Shown here: positions 1 through 7,421 of the stretch, in pieces
Layout: each line of letters starts with the position of its first letter
Position numbering within the stretch: the first letter of the stretch is position 1
Assembly: GCA_903845085.1 (NCBI GenBank)
Contig: CAIMWD010000100.1
Coordinates: 1 to 37,317 of the forward strand
Source of the DNA: an uncultured Acidimicrobiaceae bacterium
GTDB taxonomy: Bacteria > Actinomycetota > Acidimicrobiia > Acidimicrobiales > Bog-793
DNA: 37,317 nt
Direction: 5' to 3'
Program-made: the position numbers and the translations under genes
Notes under the pieces: model-generated
Told to the model about the DNA's origin: nothing
What the model saw: only the letters and a program-made list of their open reading frames with translations
The model's database searches: none

Positions 1-1
1 A

Positions 2-465
<464 letters not shown>

Positions 466-492
466 CAGCACCGTCTTACACAGTTACAGAGC

Positions 493-525
493 GAGGCCCC
501 GGTCGATCGACCGGGGCCTCGTTTT
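493..525 (+). terminator. Rho-independent terminator after glnK
   Basis: A perfect inverted repeat GAGGCCCCGGTCG/CGACCGGGGCCTC (493-520) with almost no loop is followed by GTTTT. It lies 28 bp after the glnK stop and ends the amt-glnK transcript. Confidence 0.9.
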
Positions 526-641
526 ATCTTTCGCAGGTGTTCCTATGTGATGGCGCGCGGAGGAGAGTTGAATGACCGATACCTCGCTCGAGGCCGCATC
601 CTGTTCTACGCTCGCCACGAACAAAAGAGAGTGAGAAGACG

Positions 642-1268
642 ATGTCACCGGAGATGACGCCGCACCGACTTGAGGCCTTTAGCGGTGGCGTCCTCGCCGT
701 CATCATCACCATCATGGCCTTTGATCTGCGTACCCCAGTGACCGCAGACCTTCACGGCCTATCTGCAAGGGTACCTGCGCTCTTGATCTATCTACTGAGC
801 TTCTCGGTGGTTGGGATCTACTGGAATAATCACCATCATCTCCTGCGCGCAACGCAACAGATCAGCAGCGGCGTGATGATGGCGAACCTCCATCTGCTCC
901 TCTGGCTCTCCCTCGTCCCCTTCGCGACCTCATGGATCGGCGCGGATCACAACCGCTCGGTGCCTGCGGCGACCTACGGCGTGGTAACGACCGGCGCTGC
1001 GATCTCCTATTTTCTCCTCACGCGCATGATCCTCCGTGCAAATCCAAAGGACGTCGCGCTGCGCGCCGCTGTGGGCAAAGACGTGAAGGGGACCGCCTCG
1101 CTGGTGATCTCGGCGCTTGGCATCGCCCTCGCGGCGATCAGTCCCTACCTCGCCTATGGTGCCTACGCCACGGTGACCGTGATGTGGCTCGTTCCCGATC
1201 GCCGGCTTTCGCAGACCAAGATGAAGGCAACAGCTGAAGAGGGTCTCAAGGAGTCGCTCGGCGACTAG
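642..1268 (+). CDS. TMEM175/DUF1211 family membrane protein (putative K+ channel)
   Basis: A 208-residue integral membrane protein. The N-terminus RLEAFSGGVLAVIITIMAFDL matches helix 1 of the TMEM175 family, bacterial homologues of the lysosomal potassium channel, which use a six-helix protomer. Later family signatures are WNNHHHLLRATQQI and NLHLLLWLSLVPFATSWIG. The family motif is usually RxxxFSD; here the Asp is Gly (FSG), which may alter gating or just be a clade variant. The start has a purine-rich stretch (AGAGAGTGAGAAG) just upstream; a second ATG four codons later is possible. It follows the glnK terminator and so has its own promoter. The fold is secure; ion specificity is inferred from the family. 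Confidence 0.85.
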   Translation: MSPEMTPHRLEAFSGGVLAVIITIMAFDLRTPVTADLHGLSARVPALLIYLLSFSVVGIYWNNHHHLLRATQQISSGVMMANLHLLLWLSLVPFATSWIGADHNRSVPAATYGVVTTGAAISYFLLTRMILRANPKDVALRAAVGKDVKGTASLVISALGIALAAISPYLAYGAYATVTVMWLVPDRRLSQTKMKATAEEGLKESLGD

Positions 1269-1370
1269 CGGTACCCTCCCTATTGGTCGCAGGGCCCGGA
1301 GCTGGTTAGTTCAGAGATCCTGCCAGAGCGCGATTGAAGTGGTTGGCAATTAATCGAGTGCGCATGTCGC

Positions 1371-3470
1371 TCAATCGGCGTGGATCGCGTGGAAGATGCG
1401 CTCCGGGGTAAGGGGGAGCTCGCGGATGCGCCTTCCCGTTGCCTGAAAGAGTGCGTTTGCAATGGCCGGTGCGGTAGGGGGAGTGGTGAGTTCACCAATT
1501 CCCTTCACGTTGGCGTCGCTAACGCCCACGCTGCCCTCGACGAGCACCGTCTGCATCTGAGGAGTGTCGCGGACCGAGGGCAGTTTGTACTCGCCGAGGT
1601 TTGCCGCCCAAACATGACCATCGTGCTCATCGAGGTCCTCGAGATGGGCGTATCCAAGGCCCATGGTGGTGCCACCGTCGATCTGCATCTGGTGTGCGAG
1701 CGGATTGATAACTGCGGCGACATCGACACCGCTCGTGATCTTGAGCACGCGCATCTCTCCGGTCTCTGGGTCGACCGCGACCTGCGCCAACTGCACACAG
1801 TAAGAGCCAACGAGCGGGACATCGGTCGCGCGCACCTCGAGGAGGAGCTCCTCATCATCGCGAGCGCGGTTGTGCCAGGCCTTCGCCGCGATGTCCGCGG
1901 CGAGTGCGAAGGTCGCAGTTGTACGTGAACCACCGACCCCCATGTCGATGGGAAGGTTGCTCGTCGCGACGTGACGGATCTCCACCTGTTCGGGACGCAT
2001 GCCAAGCGCCTCCGACATGATCTCGCGAAAGGCAGTGTGACTCCCACCGCCGACCTCAACGACACCGACCTCGACACAGACACCGCCGCTCGCAGTGGGA
2101 ACGAGACGGAGACTTGTTGGCACGTACGGCGTCGATCGGCTGTAGATGCCCATGCCAACGCCTGAGAGCCAACCCTCGGGAACAGGAAGCGGAGCGAAGG
2201 CGGCGACGGCGGCGTCGAGTACCTCGACCCCTCGGTGTTCGACCCAATGTGCGCCCTGAGCGTCATCCTCCCCGGTCGCCAAGAGGTTGTTACGGCGAAA
2301 GAGGATGGGATCGATTCCTGCTCTGGTCGCGAGTTCATCGAGCGCGCTCTCCAGAGCGAAGATGCTCTGTGCCTCACCGGGCGCACGCATGAAACCGCGG
2401 TGCACCGTGTTGGTGTACACGCGTCGATAGGCAGAGGCAAAACTCTCGGTGCGATAGGAGGGGAACTCCATCGCTGAGCGAACGCCATCGGCTGCCGGAG
2501 TGCATCCGCCATAGGCACCGCTGTTCATCGTGATATCGGCGAAGAGCGCACGGATCATCCCCAGCTCGTCACATCCCATCCGCACGCGGATCTCTGCTGG
2601 GTGTCGCGGGTTTCCCGCGATGAGATCCTCGCCATAACGGAGTACGAGCTTGACTGGATGACCGGTGAGACGAGAGAGCTCCACAACGAGTGGCGCCTCT
2701 CCCGGTGCTCCCTTGCCTCCGAAATCTCCCCCGATCTCAATGGGTTGGACATCGAAGACCTCAGGGGCGAGGCGAAGCGAGCCCCCCAGCATGGTGCGCA
2801 GGCGGTTGGTTGCCTTATGGGTAAACCAGAGGCGCACCCACTCATTGGAGTGATAGTCCGCGATGCAGGCCTGTGGCTCCAGGTAGCCCTGATGCACTCC
2901 CTGCGTGCGGTAGGTCTCATCGATCTGAAAGGCGCACTCAGCGAGGATCGCCTCCACCTGCGCCCGGTCGCCGTGTTCACGGGTGGCGATGAGGTTCACG
3001 TCAGCCCCCTCCGCAATGACGGCTCCGTCGTAACTCCATGGAGCCGCATGGATCGCCGTTGCATCAAGAGCCGTCGCAGCGGCGATGGTGACCATCGCGG
3101 GAAGCTCCTCATAATCGACGGTGACGAGCGCCGCGCCGGCTTCAGCGATCTGACGCGAGGTGGCAACGACTGCAGCGATGCGCTCGCCGAGAAAGCGAAC
3201 ACGGTCATCCGCGAGAAGGGGGATGTCTTCGAGAGCGCGGCCACAGGGGTGGTCGGCAACGTCCGCGGCAACGTAGACACCGATGACGCCGGGAAGAGCG
3301 CGAGCCTCCTCAGTTGTTACTCGCACAATTCGTGCATGCACCGAAGTCGATCGCACAAGCGCAGCGAAGTAAAGCTCAAGACGTCCAGCGAGTTCAGGAT
3401 CAGCTCCAGAGAGGTCAGCGACGTACCGCTGTGCTCCCGTTGCCTTTGCACGTGCATCTAGTCGGCTCAC
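1371..3470 (-). CDS. Xanthine dehydrogenase/aldehyde oxidase family molybdopterin-binding subunit
   Basis: A 699-residue large subunit of a molybdenum hydroxylase. It has an a/b hammerhead domain (about 10-125) followed by two molybdopterin-cofactor domains. Visible motifs are HQGYLEP (193-199), GGDFGGKG (247-254), MRAPGE (361-366, closer to PaoC/YagR-type aldehyde oxidases than to the CO dehydrogenase CoxL loop), VGGSRTTATFA, and KGIGE near the C-terminus. Glu660 in KGIGE is the expected catalytic base. It starts with GTG just after a GGGGGAG. Such enzymes normally need an FAD subunit and a 2Fe-2S subunit, and neither is nearby; the gene sits alone behind dcd. The substrate cannot be deduced. 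The N-terminus is complete, with the usual RLDARAKATGAQRYVAD opening. Confidence 0.9.
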   Translation of the reverse strand: MSRLDARAKATGAQRYVADLSGADPELAGRLELYFAALVRSTSVHARIVRVTTEEARALPGVIGVYVAADVADHPCGRALEDIPLLADDRVRFLGERIAAVVATSRQIAEAGAALVTVDYEELPAMVTIAAATALDATAIHAAPWSYDGAVIAEGADVNLIATREHGDRAQVEAILAECAFQIDETYRTQGVHQGYLEPQACIADYHSNEWVRLWFTHKATNRLRTMLGGSLRLAPEVFDVQPIEIGGDFGGKGAPGEAPLVVELSRLTGHPVKLVLRYGEDLIAGNPRHPAEIRVRMGCDELGMIRALFADITMNSGAYGGCTPAADGVRSAMEFPSYRTESFASAYRRVYTNTVHRGFMRAPGEAQSIFALESALDELATRAGIDPILFRRNNLLATGEDDAQGAHWVEHRGVEVLDAAVAAFAPLPVPEGWLSGVGMGIYSRSTPYVPTSLRLVPTASGGVCVEVGVVEVGGGSHTAFREIMSEALGMRPEQVEIRHVATSNLPIDMGVGGSRTTATFALAADIAAKAWHNRARDDEELLLEVRATDVPLVGSYCVQLAQVAVDPETGEMRVLKITSGVDVAAVINPLAHQMQIDGGTTMGLGYAHLEDLDEHDGHVWAANLGEYKLPSVRDTPQMQTVLVEGSVGVSDANVKGIGELTTPPTAPAIANALFQATGRRIRELPLTPERIFHAIHAD

Positions 3471-3502
3471 GTCTCCCCCTTTTACTCACAGTGAGCGCGG
3501 TG

Positions 3503-4066
3503 TTACTTGAAGTTCTCGAAGTATCTACTCGGTGTAGGTCCCCGCTGACCCTGATATTTCGAACCCAGCGCAGAGGATCCGTAAGGGATTTCGGCAGGGG
3601 TAGTCATACGAAGGAAGCTGATCTGTCCGATCTTCATCCCGGGATAGAGGGTGATCGGAAGGTTCGCAACATTAGAGAGCTCAAGGGTGAGGTAGCCATT
3701 AAACCCAGGGTCAACAAACCCTGCCGTTGTGTGAATGAGCAGGCCAAGTCGTCCAAGGCTCGACTTCCCCTCCAAGCGTCCGACCAGATCATTGGGAAGC
3801 CCCACGCGCTCCAAGGTTGCACCAAGGACAAACTCTCCCGGGTGGAGGATGAGCGCATCATCCTCATAGGTCTCGACCAGTTCCGTCAGCTCCTCTTGAT
3901 CCTCTTTGACGTCGATGACACGCTGGCTGTGATTGCGAAAGACACGAAAATAACGATCCACATGGAGGTCGACGGAGGAGGGCTGAACACAGGAGTCGTC
4001 GAAGGGTTCAATGATGATCCGCTTTGCGGCGATCTCCTCTCTTATGGTGCGGTCGGAGAGAATCAT
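3503..4066 (-). CDS. dcd: dCTP deaminase, probable bifunctional dCTP deaminase/dUTPase
   Basis: A 187-residue protein making dUMP or dUTP from dCTP in the cytosol for dTMP synthesis. It opens [12 protein letters not shown] and has the substrate loop [15 protein letters not shown] (about 96-110), [22 protein letters not shown] (112-133) and the C-terminal [14 protein letters not shown]. Glu129 is the catalytic deaminase residue. The TAGFVDPG form with Ala115, unlike the AHRIDPG of monofunctional enterobacterial enzymes, matches the mycobacterial DCD-DUT type that also hydrolyses the triphosphate. No Shine-Dalgarno is seen; a TAGGGT box lies 10 nt before the ATG, suggesting a leaderless mRNA. 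It is followed after 32 bp by the molybdenum hydroxylase gene. Confidence 0.95.
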   Translation of the reverse strand: MILSDRTIREEIAAKRIIIEPFDDSCVQPSSVDLHVDRYFRVFRNHSQRVIDVKEDQEELTELVETYEDDALILHPGEFVLGATLERVGLPNDLVGRLEGKSSLGRLGLLIHTTAGFVDPGFNGYLTLELSNVANLPITLYPGMKIGQISFLRMTTPAEIPYGSSALGSKYQGQRGPTPSRYFENFK

Positions 4067-4076
4067 GATGGTCTAG

Positions 4077-4082
4077 ACCCTA
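4077..4082 (-). promoter_or_regulatory. Putative -10 box of leaderless dcd
   Basis: TAGGGT on the minus strand, 10 nt upstream of the dcd ATG, with no Shine-Dalgarno between. It is one of eleven such boxes in the window; the longest spacing and so the weakest case. Confidence 0.4.
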
Positions 4083-4173
4083 CCGTTTGGGGCCCGAACG
4101 GGCGAACCTATTGACTGATCTGCGCATCGGATGAGCGGATGTCAACGTGCTCACCAACCGTGGGAGTCAGGTA

Positions 4174-4560
4174 TTACTCCGGAAGAGCGAGACCGGCACG
4201 ACGCAAAAGGTTTGGAAGGTCACTACCGACGGAGGGGCGACGTTCCGCGACGTGGTCACTGTGATCTTCGCGGATCGTTGCCTGAAGGGCAAAGAGCTGC
4301 TCTATGACGCCAGAGATCTGGTCGTAGGAGCGCCGGAGATAGGCGATCGGTTCGACCGGTCCCTCGCCGGGAACATCGATGCAGATAATCTGCGCATTTG
4401 CGCCTGCCGCGACGTGACGCACGAGGAGGTCGTGACGTTGTGATCGATCGCGAAGGAGAAGAAAACGCATGAGCCAGCCGGCAGGTACCTCACTCGTTCC
4501 CTCCCCCATCGCCTCGGCGATCCCGGGGATCGAGAGAAGATCGATGTCAAGCTGATCCAT
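4174..4560 (-). CDS. Hypothetical protein
   Basis: A 128-residue soluble protein that I do not recognise. The middle has a hydrophobic strand (NAQIICIDVP) and a helical stretch (YLRRSYDQISGVIEQLFALQATI); no catalytic motif or membrane segment stands out. It starts 18 bp after the stop of the coiled-coil protein gene upstream on the same strand, so the two are likely co-transcribed. The ribosome binding site is weak (GAGGCC well upstream of the ATG), so the start is uncertain. The reading frame is full-length and uses codons like its neighbours, which argues that it is real. Confidence 0.55.
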   Translation of the reverse strand: MDQLDIDLLSIPGIAEAMGEGTSEVPAGWLMRFLLLRDRSQRHDLLVRHVAAGANAQIICIDVPGEGPVEPIAYLRRSYDQISGVIEQLFALQATIREDHSDHVAERRPSVGSDLPNLLRRAGLALPE

Positions 4561-4578
4561 CTGTTCGACAAGCCGGCC

Positions 4579-5244
4579 TCAGCTAGAGAGATGTGCAGGA
4601 GTGCGATCGTGGGGAGGAAGATGAAGTGAGGCCTCGACAGATCCAAGGACGGAGAAACAGCAGGCATCGAAGGCGGCGGCAATAGCCTGCACTGCGCCAT
4701 CAAGGGCCATCTCCATCCCGAGAAGTCGATCTAACTTGCCGACAGCGGTCGCAAGTTCATCGAGGAGGCGTAGGTACCACTCTGCGGTACCGAGTTTGAA
4801 GCGTGTCCACGCCTGACGTGAATTTGCGTTGGACTGTCGTTGATAGTGCGGTCCTACCGGCCAGGTAACCGACCACGTCATCTCACCAGTCTCGCCATCT
4901 CGCGAGGGGGCGCCATCGATATGGATAAATGCGCCCTCCGCTCGAGCTTCGTTGATCTCCTCCGCGTCCAACGCATCAGGGTCAGCAACTAGGGAGAGCG
5001 TTGCGGATGTCGTGGATCGCTGAGCAACGGGGACGCTGGCCGGTGTCGTGTTGGCCAGCTCGGAGCGCTCGGCCTGGTCGACCGCGTTGTACCGAGTCGC
5101 AATCTTTTCGAGAATGGAGCGCTCCTCCTCAAGTCCAACGATCTCATCGGTGAGTCGCTCCGCCTCGCGAACGAGATCATCGAGCGCGTGACGTCGCTGT
5201 TCGACCTCGAGTGCGAGTCTTCGTATGAGATTGGAAACCTTCAT
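4579..5244 (-). CDS. Hypothetical coiled-coil protein
   Basis: A 221-residue protein of unknown function. Residues 1-60 are a strong heptad-type coiled coil (LALEVEQRRHALDDLVREAERL, written here over two turns, then VGLEEERSILEKIATRYN). A variable Ser/Thr/Ala linker follows, then a mixed domain (about 95-205) with TWSVTWPVGPHYQRQS and AEWYLRLLDELATAVGKLDRLL. The chosen ATG has a GGAG six bases upstream; the frame stays open further upstream but that extension is Arg-rich and unconvincing. It is followed immediately by another hypothetical gene. The coiled coil suggests a scaffold or oligomeric protein, but no function can be assigned. Confidence 0.6.
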   Translation of the reverse strand: MKVSNLIRRLALEVEQRRHALDDLVREAERLTDEIVGLEEERSILEKIATRYNAVDQAERSELANTTPASVPVAQRSTTSATLSLVADPDALDAEEINEARAEGAFIHIDGAPSRDGETGEMTWSVTWPVGPHYQRQSNANSRQAWTRFKLGTAEWYLRLLDELATAVGKLDRLLGMEMALDGAVQAIAAAFDACCFSVLGSVEASLHLPPHDRTPAHLSS

Positions 5245-5458
5245 CTTCGCTCCTACGCCGCCGTGGGCTCTTCGACACTGCGGTGATTTTCGTGGTTGTC
5301 GTACCGTCGTTTTGCGCCAGCGCCCCATTTCGATGGGAGAGGCAAATTGATCGATTTTCTGACCCCTACAGGTCAGTGGAGGAAGTGTGTCGCTCCTCCA
5401 GCACTCAAGGAGCTCGGTCAGTTATGGCGCCGGGTGGCCCCTCTCCAACCGTGAGGGA

Positions 5459-5788
5459 CTACCAGCGTGAGCGAACTCCATTCAACCGAAGTAGATAATC
5501 CCTTGTCGCGGGAGAGGGGGAGGGAAAGGTGATGCCAACCCGTGCCGAGCCATGGAGATCATCAGCGATGATGCTCCGAGTCTCGCCCTTTAATTCGAGC
5601 GAGACCACAACGGGACCGCTGAGGTCCTCATCAGGTTCAAGGTCAAAGAGCTCGAGGCCGGCGCCTAGTGGTGAGATGTCAATGATGCGACAGCATCGCC
5701 AGCGGTCGTTCTCGCCTCCCTCAAGCCGAAAGAAGGCGAACCACTCTGCGGGCAGCCGGGGAACCGCTCGTCTCAGCGGATGCGACAT
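5459..5788 (-). CDS. PilZ domain protein (putative c-di-GMP receptor)
   Basis: A 109-residue protein that is essentially one PilZ domain. The two c-di-GMP-binding elements are present and properly spaced: RxxxR at Arg7-Arg11 (RAVPR) and DxSxxG at Asp37-Gly42 (DISPLG). It is therefore likely to bind the second messenger and pass the signal to a partner, since no output domain is fused. The start is set by a very strong ribosome binding site (GGAGAGGAGAGGAG) ending six bases before the ATG at 5788; an in-frame ATG 11 codons upstream lacks one. It is monocistronic in appearance, with about 210 bp and no gene between it and the coiled-coil gene downstream. Confidence 0.82.
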   Translation of the reverse strand: MSHPLRRAVPRLPAEWFAFFRLEGGENDRWRCCRIIDISPLGAGLELFDLEPDEDLSGPVVVSLELKGETRSIIADDLHGSARVGITFPSPSPATRDYLLRLNGVRSRW

Positions 5789-5821
5789 GTTCGGCTCCTC
5801 TCCTCTCCTTCGCCACGCCAA

Positions 5822-6104
5822 AGCGGTGTGACACCGTCACGCCACCTGCCTGTGCAGCAGCGACGTGTATGTAGTAACGGCAGATTGGGCGGAAACTTGA
5901 GGGGTGCATCCTGCGCTCTCTTCCGGAGCGATCTCACGCGACGAAAATATGTTGCCGCTCGATAGCAGGGGTATCGCTTCGGTATCGCGCCTCCTCTTTC
6001 GGAGGTCGTTCGTTCATCTTTCGTGGGCAAGAATTCACTCTTTGGTTCTGTCGTAGTCGTTATCTCGCGGATCTAACGTCAGGTCATGTAGCGATCATCG
6101 TCAT
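5822..6104. promoter_or_regulatory. Intergenic region between PilZ gene and iron ABC operon, with tandem repeat
   Basis: 283 bp without a convincing gene, between divergently transcribed genes, so it should carry both promoters. It contains a direct repeat GGTATCGC at 5970-5977 and 5981-5988, offset by 11 bp (one helical turn), a plausible regulator site. No recognisable Fur/IdeR box was found by eye. GTCATATGAC, a 10-bp palindrome, spans the ATG at 6105. Confidence 0.35.
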
Positions 6105-7247
6105 ATGACAATCACCCAAGAAACCCAAACCCCAGAGGGCCCCCGCGCGGGGCGACGCCGCAACGGCGCACGGAGGATGAAGCTGGCCATGGCGGCGCTG
6201 AGCGCGTCAGGTGTGGCCGGCCTCACGCTCACCGCAGCCGGTGCCTCGACGAAGAGCTCCCATGCGGTCGTTCCGCTCGTGCTGTACTCCGCCCAGGGCT
6301 ATGACTCCGCGATGGCCAAGGCATTTACCGCGGCCACCGGGATCCCCGTCAACCTCGACGACGACTCGACCGGCCCGCTGCTCACCAAGATCCAGACGGA
6401 GAAGAACAACCCACAGTGGAACCTCCTCTGGGTCGATGGCACGACAGCCTTCGCGGGTCTTGACACCGCTGGTCTGCTCGCGAAGAACCTGACGACCAGT
6501 AACTCAGTGCACCTCAACTCCCTGGGACTTAATGCCTCCGCAACTGACGGCTCATGGATCCCTACCGGCGTGACGATGATGGGTGCGGTTCTCTACAACA
6601 AGACGAAGATTGCGACGCCCCCGAAGACCTACAGCGCGCTGCTCTCCACGAAATGGAGGGGTCAGCTCGGTATGAATGACCCCACACAGTCGGGCCCGAC
6701 CTTCCCGCTCATCGCTGGCGTCATGAATGAGTTGGGCGCAACCGCAAAGGGCTGTGCCTCGACCGCCTGTGCGATCCGAGATGGAGAGCACTTCTTCGCC
6801 ACCTTGAAGACCGACACTGGTCTTGTGATCCACCCGACTAACCGTCCGACTATCGCAGCCATTACCTCTGGCCAGATCAACATGGGCCTCGTGCAGAGCT
6901 CCGCCGCTGCAGGTGCGGCGATCGGTACCTCAAATTTGGGAGTTGCCTATCTGAGCCCGGCAACGCTTCTGCCGAGCGCGATTGGAGTTGACGCAAAGGC
7001 GAGCAAGGTCGTGCGTGCGGAGGCAGAGAGGTTCATCAACTTCGTACTCTCACCCGCTGGGCAGCACGTGATGCAGACCGGTGACCCCACCGGTGACTCG
7101 CTTTACTACCCCGTCGTCAAGGGCACGAACCCGCTGCCGGCGCTCCCCTCGATCGCTCACGTGAATACGCAGGCGATCGACCCCTACGTCTGGGGTCCGC
7201 AGGAGACCAAGATCAACAACTGGTTTACCGCGAACATCACGCAGTAA
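6105..7247 (+). CDS. ABC transporter substrate-binding protein, iron(III)-type
   Basis: A 380-residue extracellular solute-binding protein. The N-terminus has a positively charged region (RRRNGARRMK) and a hydrophobic core (LAMAALSASGVAGLTLTAA) ending near ASTKS, a signal peptide with no clear lipobox. The mature protein begins VVPLVLYSAQGYDSAMAKAF and has VNLDDDSTGPLLTKIQTEK, the pattern of the FbpA/Fe(III) class (also thiamine and aminoethylphosphonate binders). The C-terminus AERFINFVLSPAGQHVM followed by SLYYPVVKG resembles FbpA tails with paired tyrosines. Permease and ATPase genes follow. No Shine-Dalgarno precedes the ATG. Ferric iron is the best guess from family resemblance and the permease type, not proven. 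Confidence 0.8.
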   Translation: MTITQETQTPEGPRAGRRRNGARRMKLAMAALSASGVAGLTLTAAGASTKSSHAVVPLVLYSAQGYDSAMAKAFTAATGIPVNLDDDSTGPLLTKIQTEKNNPQWNLLWVDGTTAFAGLDTAGLLAKNLTTSNSVHLNSLGLNASATDGSWIPTGVTMMGAVLYNKTKIATPPKTYSALLSTKWRGQLGMNDPTQSGPTFPLIAGVMNELGATAKGCASTACAIRDGEHFFATLKTDTGLVIHPTNRPTIAAITSGQINMGLVQSSAAAGAAIGTSNLGVAYLSPATLLPSAIGVDAKASKVVRAEAERFINFVLSPAGQHVMQTGDPTGDSLYYPVVKGTNPLPALPSIAHVNTQAIDPYVWGPQETKINNWFTANITQ

Positions 7248-7253
7248 CGAGAT

Positions 7254-7290
7254 GTGCTCCCCCGCGCGGATGGCAGTCGCGAGGGAGCAC
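7254..7290 (+). terminator. Hairpin after substrate-binding protein gene
   Basis: An inverted repeat GTGCTCCC/GGGAGCAC (outer arms, extending inward with one mismatch) starts 6 bp after the stop codon. There is no T tract, so it is more likely a partial terminator or mRNA 3'-end stabiliser inside the operon. Confidence 0.5.
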
Positions 7291-7350
7291 TCGTCATCGG
7301 ATGCTCCACCTGTTGGCGCCGATGACGAAGGGTCTGTAGTTCCGTACTGC

Positions 7351-7384
7351 GATAGCCCGCCGGGAGTAGTCCCGGTGGGCTATC
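7351..7384 (+). terminator. Second intercistronic hairpin before the permease gene
   Basis: A 15-bp stem (GATAGCCCGCCGGGA / TCCCGGTGGGCTATC, one G-U pair) with a GTAG loop, 38 bp upstream of the permease start. It lacks a T tract. With the preceding hairpin it should lower permease expression relative to the binding protein. Confidence 0.55.
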
Positions 7385-7421
7385 GATCACCCTCGGCAGC
7401 TGTGTGTAGGAGTTCCGTTCG

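Noticed and set aside
1380-3461. Long plus-strand open frames across the molybdenum hydroxylase gene
   Set aside because: They are antisense shadows typical of high-GC DNA; the minus-strand protein has all family motifs.
4302-4703. 133-codon open frame on the minus strand
   Set aside because: It overlaps both neighbouring hypothetical genes in another frame, has Ser/Pro/Arg-rich shadow composition and no ribosome binding site.
5773-6030. 85-codon minus-strand open frame upstream of the PilZ gene
   Set aside because: It is Arg-rich, lacks a ribosome binding site and overlaps the PilZ start in another frame.
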